A stretch of DNA of 6,999 bases from assembly GCA_011055475.1 (NCBI GenBank), contig DSDH01000087.1, positions 1-6,999 of the forward strand, written 5' to 3'. The stretch's first letter is position 1, and the number at the start of each line of letters is the position of its first letter. Below the pieces are notes generated by a model. That model was not told where the DNA came from. It did no database searches and worked only from the letters and a program-made list of their open reading frames with translations. The DNA is from Phycisphaerales bacterium. GTDB lineage: Bacteria; Planctomycetota; Phycisphaerae; Sedimentisphaerales; Anaerohalosphaeraceae. This document shows, piece by piece, positions 1 through 5,645 of this stretch. The position numbers and the translations under genes are program-made.

Positions 1-14
1 AATGGGCCCTTCTT

Positions 15-103
15 GTCATTCCCGCGAAAGCGGGAATCCACGCTTTTCGTGCAGAGAACACACCACACGTTGAGCGTGGACCCCGGATCAAGTCCGGGGT
101 GAC
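15..103. repeat. Paired REP-like hairpin element (two inverted units)
   Basis: Unit A (15-43) contains a hairpin with arms ATTCCCGC (18-25) and GCGGGAAT (30-37) around a GAAA loop. Unit B (74-103) contains a hairpin with arms ACCCCGGA (80-87) and TCCGGGGT (93-100) around TCAAG. The outer ends of the units match in inverted orientation: unit A begins GTCA and ends TCCACGC, and unit B read on the minus strand does the same. The pair therefore forms a nested inverted structure with about 30 bases between units. Dispersed REP/REPIN elements are built this way, and the unit A core looks like a widespread Gram-negative repeat. That it is repeated elsewhere in this genome is an inference. It could also act as a transcription barrier for whatever lies upstream. 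Confidence 0.75.
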
Positions 104-191
104 ACTTTTTCAACAGGCTGCTAGCCATGTCGTCACCTTGATCTGAGAATCGCCAAGTGTCGCAACGGATGTTGGACATTGTATTGAGGGG
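104..191. other. Non-coding leader upstream of the tape-measure gene
   Basis: I see no convincing gene here. It begins with a T-run and the string CAACAGGCTGCTAG (111-124), which may be the outer part of the neighbouring repeat element. No clear sigma70 promoter is visible. A tail gene that starts straight after a repeat, with no tail-assembly chaperone genes before it, suggests a module boundary or deletion. Confidence 0.35.
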
Positions 192-194
192 GTG

Positions 195-200
195 AAAGGA
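195..200 (+). promoter_or_regulatory. Ribosome binding site of the tape-measure gene
   Basis: AAAGGA lies seven bases before the GTG at 208 and supports that start. It does not support the GTG at 192, which opens a different frame with an Arg/Gly/Pro-rich shadow product. Confidence 0.6.
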
Positions 201-207
201 AACGCAA

Positions 208-681
208 GTGCAATCATCCGGGATTGCCATCCGGGCCGGTCGCGCGTTCGTCGAGCTGTTCGCCGACGACTCGAAGCTCGTGCGCGGCCTCAAGCACGCC
301 CAGGCCAAGCTCAAGGCCTTCGGCCAGAGCGTCCGCGACCTGGGCCTGAGGCTGGCCCGCCTGGGCGCCGCCCTGCTGGTCCCGATGCTCGGGGCGGCCA
401 AGGCGTTCAGCAGTATGGGCGACCAGGTCGCCAAGATGTCCAAGCGGACGGGCCTGTCCGTCGAGACGCTCAGCGAACTGCGATTCGTGGCCACGCAGAC
501 GGGCACCGAATTCGAGTCCCTGGAGATGGCCTTCCGCAAGATGCAGCGGTCGATCTACGATGCCGGACGGGGGCTGTCCGGTGCCAGGGACGCGCTGGCC
601 GATCTGGGACTGCGGGTCGAGGCCCTGGAAACCCTCTCGCCCGAGCGGCAATTCAAGCTCCTGGCCGACCGGATCGGCTAG
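208..681 (+). CDS. Phage tail tape-measure protein, N-terminal part (ends at premature TAG)
   Basis: 157 residues from a GTG start. Tape-measure proteins set tail length, fill the tail tube and are ejected ahead of the DNA. The sequence shows the usual N-terminal layout: a short head with VELFADDSKLVRGL, then amphipathic helices, then the stretch KMSKRTGLSVETLSELRFVA (residues about 77-96), which I recognise as the conserved region of TP901-like tape measures, then MAFRKMQRS and LSPERQFKLLADRIG. The reading frame stops at TAG (679-681) inside a normally continuous conserved block: the next codons in the same frame, VQDPTRKAAVAMSLFGRTG, are its expected continuation. The stop is therefore almost certainly internal to one ancestral gene of about 670 codons. 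The family assignment is firm. Whether a full-length protein is still made is unknown. Confidence 0.85.
   Translation: MQSSGIAIRAGRAFVELFADDSKLVRGLKHAQAKLKAFGQSVRDLGLRLARLGAALLVPMLGAAKAFSSMGDQVAKMSKRTGLSVETLSELRFVATQTGTEFESLEMAFRKMQRSIYDAGRGLSGARDALADLGLRVEALETLSPERQFKLLADRIG
679..681 (+). other. In-frame amber stop inside the tape-measure gene
   Basis: TAG is codon 158 of a frame that otherwise runs open from 208 to 2220. It follows LADRIG and precedes VQDPTRKAAVAM, with no indel needed to join the two sides. One C-to-T change from CAG (Gln) would create it. It could be a nonsense mutation, a readthrough or suppression site, or a sequencing error. General recoding of TAG is disfavoured because the gene at 3232 ends with TAG immediately followed by the next gene's ribosome binding site. 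Confidence 0.85.
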
Positions 682-714
682 GTTCAGGACCCGACCCGCA
701 AGGCGGCCGTCGCC

Positions 715-2220
715 ATGAGCCTGTTCGGACGAACGGGTACGAACCTGCTGCCGATGTTCGCGCAGGGCGCCCGGGGCATCGAGGCCTTGCAGCAGGAGGC
801 CCGTCGGCTGGGCCTGACGATGAGCACCGAGGACGCCGCGGCCGCCGAGGCGTTCACCGACGCCCTCCAGCGGCTCTGGCACGTGGTCAGGATGGGCGTC
901 TTTCGTATCGGCGCGGCCCTGGCCGGCGTCCTGCAGGAGATCGTCGAGACGATCACGCCGGTGGTGGCCAAGATCGGCCTGTGGGTCAAGGAGAACCGCC
1001 ATCTAATCGTCACGGCCCTGACACTGGCCGGCGGCCTGGTGGCGGCCGGCGCGGCGCTGGTGACCTTGGGATACCTGGTCGGCGGTCTGGCCGGGGCTTT
1101 GGGCCTGTTGGCCAGGGTCGTCACCAGCGCGGGCGCGGCGTTCAAACTGCTGGGTACGCTGCTGGCGTTCCTGGCCTCGCCCATCGGCCTGGCGATGAGC
1201 TCCGTTGTCGCCCTGGGGGCGGTCCTCCTGCATGTCACGGGCGCGGCCGCCAGGGCCCTGGACTGGCTGGCCGAGCGCTTCGAGTCGCTTCGGGACGACG
1301 CGGCCGCGGCGTATCAGGGTATCGCCGATGCGCTGGCCGCCGGCGAGGTCGCCCTGGCGGCGCGGGTCCTGTGGCTGACGGTGAAGATGGAGTGGACGCG
1401 GGGCATCAACTTCCTGGAGAAGGCCTGGCTCGACTTCCGCAATTTCTTCATCAAGATCGGCTATGACGCCTGGGGCGGCCTCTTGGCCGCCGCCCAGATC
1501 GTCTGGCATGCATTGCAGGTCGGCTGGATCGAGACCACGGCCTTCCTCTCCAAGACCTGGACGCAGTTCACCGCCTGGATGACCCGGGCCTGGCACTGGT
1601 GCGGAAAGCAACTGGCCAGGGCCTGGCACTGGATGCGCCGGCAGTTCGATTCGAGCTTCGATGCCGAGGCGGCCAACCGCGCGGCGGATGAATACTACCA
1701 GGCCCAGAAGGCACAGATCGAACAGCAGACCGGCCGGCAACTGGCTGAACGTGAACAGCGGCGTCAACGGTTGCGCGACCAATCCGCGGGGCTTCATGAA
1801 GCGACGCTGGCCGAGATCGGCCGCCAGAACCTCCAGAAGCATCAAGAGCTGGACAACGAGTACCGCCAGCGATCGGCCCGCAACGAGGCGGATCTGGCCG
1901 AGGCGAGGCGGCAGTGGACCGAGGCGATCGGCGAGGCCCGCCGGAAGCGCCAGGCCAAGGAGGCCGAGGGACCCGGCAAGAGGCAGGGCCCCGAAGACCC
2001 GTTGTCCCAGATCCGTGGCGGCCTGCTGGACCTGGACGACCTGCTGGCGACCGCCAAAGAGCGGACCCTCGGCGCGGCCGGCACGTTCAACGCCACGGCC
2101 CTGCTGGGGCTGCAGGCCGGCGGGGCCGATGAGCGGATCGCCACCGCCACCGAGCGGACGGCCAAGGGCGTGGAGGACCTGCGCAAGGAGGTGCGACATC
2201 ATCGGGCGACATTCACATGA
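715..2220 (+). CDS. Phage tail tape-measure protein, C-terminal part
   Basis: 501 residues counted from the first ATG after the internal TAG, in the same frame as the N-terminal part; the coding block really begins at 682. The first residues (MSLFGRTGTNLLPMF) continue the conserved tape-measure domain. Next comes a hydrophobic stretch at about residues 97-177 (for example LTLAGGLVAAGAALVTLGYLV), usual in tape measures and thought to interact with the host membrane during ejection. After it is a Trp-rich segment (encoded about 1390-1650) with a duplicated RAWHW motif, then a Glu/Gln/Arg-rich coiled coil (about 1651-1970). The C-terminus, with GTFNATALLGLQAGGADE and ERTAKGVEDL, matches the usual tape-measure ending. 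The ATG at 715 has no good ribosome binding site (an AAGG lies about 11 bases upstream), so independent translation would be weak. It stops with TGA and is followed by a 168-base gap. Confidence 0.85.
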   Translation: MSLFGRTGTNLLPMFAQGARGIEALQQEARRLGLTMSTEDAAAAEAFTDALQRLWHVVRMGVFRIGAALAGVLQEIVETITPVVAKIGLWVKENRHLIVTALTLAGGLVAAGAALVTLGYLVGGLAGALGLLARVVTSAGAAFKLLGTLLAFLASPIGLAMSSVVALGAVLLHVTGAAARALDWLAERFESLRDDAAAAYQGIADALAAGEVALAARVLWLTVKMEWTRGINFLEKAWLDFRNFFIKIGYDAWGGLLAAAQIVWHALQVGWIETTAFLSKTWTQFTAWMTRAWHWCGKQLARAWHWMRRQFDSSFDAEAANRAADEYYQAQKAQIEQQTGRQLAEREQRRQRLRDQSAGLHEATLAEIGRQNLQKHQELDNEYRQRSARNEADLAEARRQWTEAIGEARRKRQAKEAEGPGKRQGPEDPLSQIRGGLLDLDDLLATAKERTLGAAGTFNATALLGLQAGGADERIATATERTAKGVEDLRKEVRHHRATFT

Positions 2221-2222
2221 AG

Positions 2223-2246
2223 AGGCTTCAGGCCTCAGGCTTCAGG
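2223..2246 (-). repeat. Heptamer tandem repeat, minus-strand orientation
   Basis: Three adjoining heptamers, AGGCTTC, AGGCCTC and AGGCTTC, followed by AGG, start two bases after the tape-measure stop codon. Read on the minus strand the unit is GCCTGAA or GCCTGAG, the same consensus (GYCTGRR) as the plus-strand cluster at 2331-2372. Confidence 0.65.
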
Positions 2247-2330
2247 AGTACGCTGCAGGTCCACTTTGGACGTTGGGGGCCATCGTTCACGGCAGGCTCC
2301 TCGGCAACGAAAAGCGGCCTGCATGTTCGC

Positions 2331-2372
2331 GTCCGAAGCATGAAGTCTGGGGTCTGGGGTCTGAGGCCTGGG
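2331..2372 (+). repeat. Heptamer tandem repeat, plus-strand orientation
   Basis: Six heptamers in phase: GTCCGAA, GCATGAA, GTCTGGG twice, GTCTGAG and GCCTGGG, consensus GYCTGRR. They end just before the ribosome binding site of the gene at 2389. Together with the cluster at 2223-2246 they form inverted arms around an 84-base core (2247-2330) in which I see no gene. The layout resembles short tandemly repeated repetitive (STRR) heptamers known from other bacteria. Confidence 0.65.
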
Positions 2373-2373
2373 T

Positions 2374-2396
2374 AAGGGAGCGCAAGCCGTGAGCCT
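2374..2396 (+). promoter_or_regulatory. Duplicated translation-initiation region, copy 1
   Basis: AAGGGAGCGCA, four spacer bases, then GTGAGCCT. The GGGAG core lies eight bases before the GTG start at 2389. The same 23-base block, with two differences in the spacer, recurs at 3217-3239 in front of the next gene. This supports both GTG starts and indicates a shared or copied initiation signal. Confidence 0.65.
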
Positions 2397-3180
2397 GTCA
2401 CTGACCGAACGCGTGGACAGTCGCCGGCGACTGACGGGGGACCACCCGTACCTGGAGCTGTTCTACACGCTGACCGGCACCGCCGATGAGATCGAGGCCA
2501 AGGACCACGTCGCCGAGAACACCCCCACGGCCCGCGACGGCCTGGGCCGCGAGTCGATCGAGTTGGAGCCGGTCTGGGTGGACACCGACGCCGAGGACGG
2601 CGCCTGGTCGGTCACCGTGCGGTACGGCCGGGCGACGGCCGAGGAATCCACGTTCAGCTTCGACACGGGCGGCGGCACGCAGCACATCACCCAATCCCTC
2701 GTCACGATGGCCCGGTATCCGTCCAACGCCCCGAACTGCCAGGGCGCGATCGGGGTGACCCACGACGCCGTCGAGGGCGTCGATATCACCGTCCCGGTCT
2801 ACCACTTCGCCGAGACGCATTGCCGACCCGCCTGGCAGGTGACGACGGCGTACAAGATGACGCTGTTCAATTTGACCGGTCGGGTCAATAACGCCGCGTT
2901 CAAGGGACTGGCCGCCGGCGAGTGCCTGTTCCTGGGGGCCGCGGGAACCCAGCGGGGGCGGGGGGATTGGGAAATCACCTATCGCTTCGCCGGCAGCCCC
3001 AATCGAACCGGCCTCGTGATCGGCAGCCTGACCGGCATCTCGAAGAAGGGCTGGGAGTACCTGTGGGTCCGCTACGCCGATGCCGAGGACAGTTACGCCA
3101 TCGTCAAGCGCCCCGTCGCGGCGTACGTCGAGCAGGTCTACAGCCTGGGGGATTTCTCGTTGCTGGACATCGGAACATGA
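2389..3180 (+). CDS. Conserved phage-associated protein, probable tail/virion component
   Basis: 263 residues, GTG start supported by GGGAG at 2376-2380. I know of no biochemical function. The sequence is that of a soluble, beta-rich protein without signal peptide or membrane segment. Its most conserved-looking blocks are SFDTGGGTQHITQS (residues about 90-103), GAIGVTHDAVEGVDITVPVYHF (about 119-140, with a nearby His-Cys at 144-145) and GWEYLWVRYADAEDS (about 221-235), and it ends in a short LLDIGT tail. From memory these blocks belong to a protein that follows tape-measure genes in planctomycete prophage-like regions; this was not searched. Its position directly after the tape measure fits a tail-tip, distal-tail or baseplate component. 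Regular codon use, good start and lack of stops argue that it is a real, intact gene. Confidence 0.7.
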   Translation: MSLSLTERVDSRRRLTGDHPYLELFYTLTGTADEIEAKDHVAENTPTARDGLGRESIELEPVWVDTDAEDGAWSVTVRYGRATAEESTFSFDTGGGTQHITQSLVTMARYPSNAPNCQGAIGVTHDAVEGVDITVPVYHFAETHCRPAWQVTTAYKMTLFNLTGRVNNAAFKGLAAGECLFLGAAGTQRGRGDWEITYRFAGSPNRTGLVIGSLTGISKKGWEYLWVRYADAEDSYAIVKRPVAAYVEQVYSLGDFSLLDIGT

Positions 3181-3216
3181 GAGACCGCCAATAGCCTACA
3201 GCCCGCGAAGCGACCG

Positions 3217-3239
3217 AAGGGAGCGCAGTCCGTGAGCCT
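3217..3239 (+). promoter_or_regulatory. Duplicated translation-initiation region, copy 2
   Basis: AAGGGAGCGCA, spacer, then GTGAGCCT: 21 of 23 positions match the block at 2374-2396. GGGAG at 3219-3223 sits eight bases before the GTG at 3232 and fixes that start. Confidence 0.65.
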
Positions 3240-4062
3240 CAACAAGGTCCAGCCCGGCGATCCGCTGGTGATCCCGGCCACGACGTTCAATGCCTTTGTC
3301 GAGGCCGCCGCCGACCATCGTGCGCATCAACACGAACAACGGCAATCCCCCGCGCAAAGGAGTCCGCATAGTTGCATCATCCGGGTCCGAAACGACGGCA
3401 CGTCGGTCATCCCGAGGTTTGGCGTGCTGGGTATCAATGGACCCGTGTTCAATCCGGCCAGTCAGCCGGAGGCATTCAAGAACGAGCCGGTGATATCCGG
3501 TGTCATACCGTCTACCACGGGAGCTCAGCATCGAGGCCGATTCGTCATCGCGCAGGAACCCCTGCAGTCTGGACAGATCGGCCGCGCCGTCCTTTCCGGC
3601 CTGACCCCCGTGCAATTGAACGTGCCCGACGAGAGTTACCCGTGGCGGCTGGCGGATATTCAGAATGGCAGCAGTGCGGTCTTGACCGTCATGCGGTCCG
3701 GCGGTGCGGCCGTGATCCTGTGGCGTCAGGCCGGAACGGGCATGGTATGGGCGATGGTCCACCTGGGCCTGTGGGTGCCGTCGGAATGGCTGGCCGTCTT
3801 TCCGGTCTATCTCACCCAGACCGGCGGCAGCCAGGGCACCGCCACCAGCCCGGCGACATGGCGATACGAGGTCAAACGGGCCGCCACCAACGAGACGTTG
3901 GCTACGGACGTGAACCCGACCGCTTGGCCGCATCATTGGCGTCGTCCGGGTGTCGGACGCATGACGCCGGCCACGTTCGGGCACGCCTTCTTCGGCATCG
4001 GCGGTCTGTTCATGCTCACCTGGATCAACGAGGTCGCCGAGCAAGAGGCCTGCGCATCGTAG
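3232..4062 (+). CDS. Conserved phage-associated protein, two-part architecture, function unknown
   Basis: 276 residues, GTG start. The N-terminal part (residues about 1-180) begins NKVQPGDPLVIPATTFNAFV, then has a His/Gln-rich linker (about 29-47), then a beta-rich core with VLGINGPVFNP, GRFVIAQEPL, GQIGRAVLSGLTPVQLNV and the closing AGTGMVWAMVHLG. I recall this N-terminal layout from planctomycete prophage-type proteins. The C-terminal part (about 188-276), starting FPVYLTQTGGSQGTATSPATW, looks like a separate beta module and may be an exchangeable surface or receptor-facing domain. There is no signal peptide. The gene follows 2389-3180 by 51 bases and ends in TAG, with the next gene's AGGAG overlapping that stop. 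A role in the tail tip or as a virion accessory protein is inferred from position only. Confidence 0.68.
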   Translation: MSLNKVQPGDPLVIPATTFNAFVEAAADHRAHQHEQRQSPAQRSPHSCIIRVRNDGTSVIPRFGVLGINGPVFNPASQPEAFKNEPVISGVIPSTTGAQHRGRFVIAQEPLQSGQIGRAVLSGLTPVQLNVPDESYPWRLADIQNGSSAVLTVMRSGGAAVILWRQAGTGMVWAMVHLGLWVPSEWLAVFPVYLTQTGGSQGTATSPATWRYEVKRAATNETLATDVNPTAWPHHWRRPGVGRMTPATFGHAFFGIGGLFMLTWINEVAEQEACAS

Positions 4063-4073
4063 GAGAATCGATC

Positions 4074-4703
4074 ATGCCAACGCCCGGCCGGGCTGTGGTG
4101 CTCGAAACAGGCAAACGCGGCGTGCTGGCCGGGGGCAAGGCGGCGGTCTTCAACGCGGCCGGCCAGTGCGCGGCCTGTTGCGGGGGCCTGGAGGTCGCCG
4201 TGTCATGGTCGTTCACCGATACCGGATTCATTGACGGCGGCCAGGACGGGGCCTATCGGGCCTACGATCATCCGGCCATGGTGCCGGCCAGCCCATGGAT
4301 GCTGGCCGTCGACGGCCTGGGACTGCGTCTGGACTTCGAGGAGGACCTCAACTGCCGCGGCCACAACCCCTACACGCAGTACGCCACGGCCACCTGCCAG
4401 ATCACCGTCAACGAGCGGGCGATCCTGACGGCCACGTGGTCGGGCATGGCCGAGACCGAGCGGCTGAACCGGGAGCTGATGGTTATGACGCTGGGCGGCA
4501 ACCTGCTGGGCCGGGGCAGCTCGCCCGGCGGCGGGCTAGGCTGCGAAGGGGGCATGGGTCCTGCGCTCTGTTACCCGACGCCGCCGGCGCAGGCGACGCT
4601 CGATCCGGGCACCTACACGCTGCACATCGATGCCACGACCGACGATGCATACTTCCACTTCGGAGCGTGGTACGCGTTCGAGTTCTCGTTTGCGCCTGCG
4701 TGA
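4074..4703 (+). CDS. Putative tail-tip or surface protein with CxxCC motif and beta-sandwich-like C-terminus
   Basis: 209 residues from ATG 4074, preceded by AGGAG at 4061-4065. The frame is open far upstream over the previous gene, but that extension is an Arg/Gly-rich shadow. The N-terminal 36 residues have a characteristic layout: a GKRGVLAGGKAAVFNAAG lead and then C32, C35 and C36, which could bind metal or form disulfides. Residues about 40-209 are beta-rich, with aromatic and acidic residues, and end GTYTLHIDATTDDAYFHFGA followed by WYAFEFSF. This ending resembles the last strands of jelly-roll or carbohydrate-binding folds. Further cysteines at 94, 108, 157 and 166 could pair. A receptor-binding or adhesin role is plausible at the end of a tail module but is inferred. 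No catalytic motif is recognised. Confidence 0.68.
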   Translation: MPTPGRAVVLETGKRGVLAGGKAAVFNAAGQCAACCGGLEVAVSWSFTDTGFIDGGQDGAYRAYDHPAMVPASPWMLAVDGLGLRLDFEEDLNCRGHNPYTQYATATCQITVNERAILTATWSGMAETERLNRELMVMTLGGNLLGRGSSPGGGLGCEGGMGPALCYPTPPAQATLDPGTYTLHIDATTDDAYFHFGAWYAFEFSFAPA

Positions 4704-4710
4704 GGCATCT

Positions 4711-4715
4711 GGAGG
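4711..4715 (+). promoter_or_regulatory. Ribosome binding site deciding between two adjacent ATGs
   Basis: GGAGG ends four bases before the ATG at 4720 and seven before the ATG at 4723. The normal spacing favours 4723. Confidence 0.6.
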
Positions 4716-4722
4716 AACGATG

Positions 4723-5076
4723 ATGAATAAGGGCCTGGCATCGAGAACGGGCAAGTGCCTGGCGATCCTGTACTTCATGACGTGTCTACCCGGGGTGCTG
4801 CCGAACGATGGTGTCGAACAGCAGCAGTTGATCGGGGTCACGGAGGCGGCCACCGGCCTGTCCTACCTGGAGTGCATGGGCGCCAACTGGCTCCGTGAAC
4901 GGGGCGACCCCGAGGCCCTCATGGTGCGGGTGACGTGGGTCTATCCGGCGCTGGGTTGTCGTCGCCGGGAGCATGAGGAACTGGCCGGCAATCTGACCGT
5001 CGATGACCGCGTGGATCTGCTGGATTTGGCCGAGTACGGCCGATGGTGGCTTTCGCCGCCCGTGGCGTACCCGTGA
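4723..5076 (+). CDS. Small secreted or membrane-anchored protein with dockerin-like C-terminal motif
   Basis: 117 residues from ATG 4723 (118 if the ATG at 4720 is used). The N-terminus has positive residues (MNKGLASRTGK) followed by a hydrophobic segment, CLAILYFMTCLPGVLP, consistent with a signal peptide or single membrane anchor. The middle part (VEQQQLIGVTEAATGLSYLE, then MGANWLRERG) is not recognised. Near the C-terminus, GNLTVDDRVDLLDLAEYGRW with WL after it resembles one half of the planctomycete dockerin/EF-hand motif, with a V-D-L-x-D-L-A core, although several calcium-ligand positions are changed. It starts 19 bases after the preceding stop and ends 16 bases before the next start, so it is probably cotranscribed with the tail block. 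A small export-signal protein here could take part in lysis or modify the host surface; neither is shown. Confidence 0.62.
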   Translation: MNKGLASRTGKCLAILYFMTCLPGVLPNDGVEQQQLIGVTEAATGLSYLECMGANWLRERGDPEALMVRVTWVYPALGCRRREHEELAGNLTVDDRVDLLDLAEYGRWWLSPPVAYP

Positions 5077-5080
5077 GAGT

Positions 5081-5085
5081 AAGGA
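5081..5085 (+). promoter_or_regulatory. Ribosome binding site of the CxxC protein gene
   Basis: AAGGA lies seven bases before ATG 5093 and selects it over the in-frame GTG at 5087 and over starts inside the preceding gene. Confidence 0.5.
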
Positions 5086-5092
5086 TGTGAGG

Positions 5093-5452
5093 ATGAAAGA
5101 GCATCTTCGGCCCAGGCGGCCGTGCCGTGATTGTCCACCCGTGGAGCGCAGACCGACGGACGGGCCGCTGGTCATCCCGCGCCGCTCGTACACGCCCAGC
5201 CGGCCGAGCTGCATCGAGTGCGTCGAGAAGCACCTCGGTGCCGCCTACGTCCTGCTCACCGAGGCCCGCGAAGGCTACGCCTACCGCCTTCGCGCCGTGG
5301 GCCACCTCTTCGAGGCCGAGGACGAGTCCCAGGAATGGCCCGACCTCCACGCCGCCATCCGCCAGGCCCGCAAAGCCTACCAGGCCGACGGCACGATGCC
5401 GGACTGGAATACGCTTGAAGCGTTGATCGACCAAGTACGGCTGGCCCAATGA
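5093..5452 (+). CDS. Small protein with two CxxC motifs, function unknown
   Basis: 119 residues from ATG 5093. Two CxxC pairs, C11/C14 (PCRDCPP) and C40/C43 (SCIECVEKHLG), could together form a four-cysteine zinc site. The rest is a helical region (residues about 44-95, including GAAYVLLTEAREGYAYRLRA and VGHLFEAEDE) followed by a shorter helix at the C-terminus. There is no signal peptide or membrane segment. It is the last gene of the tail-type block, 16 bases after its neighbour, and the block ends here with a 190-base gap. I recall CVEKHLGAA-type proteins from other prophage-like regions of planctomycetes but know no function. The position could suit a regulator, scaffold or small DNA-binding protein. 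Confidence 0.65.
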   Translation: MKEHLRPRRPCRDCPPVERRPTDGPLVIPRRSYTPSRPSCIECVEKHLGAAYVLLTEAREGYAYRLRAVGHLFEAEDESQEWPDLHAAIRQARKAYQADGTMPDWNTLEALIDQVRLAQ

Positions 5453-5579
5453 CATCCGTCAACGGCACGCGAACGCGTCGATGTCCGGCCAAAGGCTTCA
5501 TTCGGAAGGGGGGTGTCTTGTGCTCCTCAATTGTCCGCGCAGCCAGCGCTCGCCGCGCCACTTTATGACGGGAACGCCC

Positions 5580-5607
5580 TTGACGTGCGGAACGATGCCG
5601 CTATCAT
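5580..5607 (+). promoter_or_regulatory. Sigma70-like promoter of the PadR operon
   Basis: TTGACG (5580-5585) and TATCAT (5602-5607) are each one base from the consensus boxes, with a 16-base spacer. The predicted start of transcription is near 5614, giving a leader of about 30 bases before the ATG at 5646. The bases between 5453 and 5579 show no gene, RNA or convincing terminator. Confidence 0.6.
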
Positions 5608-5612
5608 GTCCG

Positions 5613-5633
5613 CTATAGGACGTTATCCTATAG
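5613..5633. promoter_or_regulatory. Perfect palindromic operator, probably for the PadR protein
   Basis: Arms CTATAGGA (5613-5620) and TCCTATAG (5626-5633) are exact reverse complements around a five-base spacer, CGTTA. The palindrome covers the predicted transcription start and stands out as AT-rich in a GC-rich region. Palindromic sites in their own promoters are usual for the dimeric PadR repressors. Assigning it to the downstream regulator is an inference from position. Confidence 0.7.
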
Positions 5634-5645
5634 TCGGAGCACGTG

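Noticed and set aside
192..1466. 424-codon + strand frame overlapping the tape-measure gene
   Set aside because: Its product is an Arg/Gly/Pro-rich low-complexity string, typical of a GC-rich shadow frame. The frames at 208 and 715 carry the recognisable protein.
2223..2372. CRISPR array
   Set aside because: The units are seven bases long and adjoin without spacers, and there are no cas genes.
3196..4044. 282-codon minus-strand frame opposite the gene at 3232
   Set aside because: Composition is Arg/Gly/His-rich with no recognised domain, and the + strand gene has a ribosome binding site and coding character.
3372..4073. Upstream extension of the gene at 4074 over the preceding gene
   Set aside because: The extension reads as a shadow. 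AGGAG at 4061-4065 supports the ATG at 4074.
4630..4719. Earlier start for the small protein at 4723
   Set aside because: It would overlap the preceding gene by 74 bases with a Ser/Arg-rich shadow and would bury the hydrophobic segment. GGAGG at 4711 points to 4720/4723.
5003..5092. Earlier start for the CxxC protein
   Set aside because: The added residues are the out-of-frame reading of the previous gene's end. AAGGA at 5081 supports ATG 5093.
5453..5579. Terminator or small RNA gene between the tail block and the PadR operon
   Set aside because: I found no stable hairpin followed by a T-run and no tRNA-like arms.
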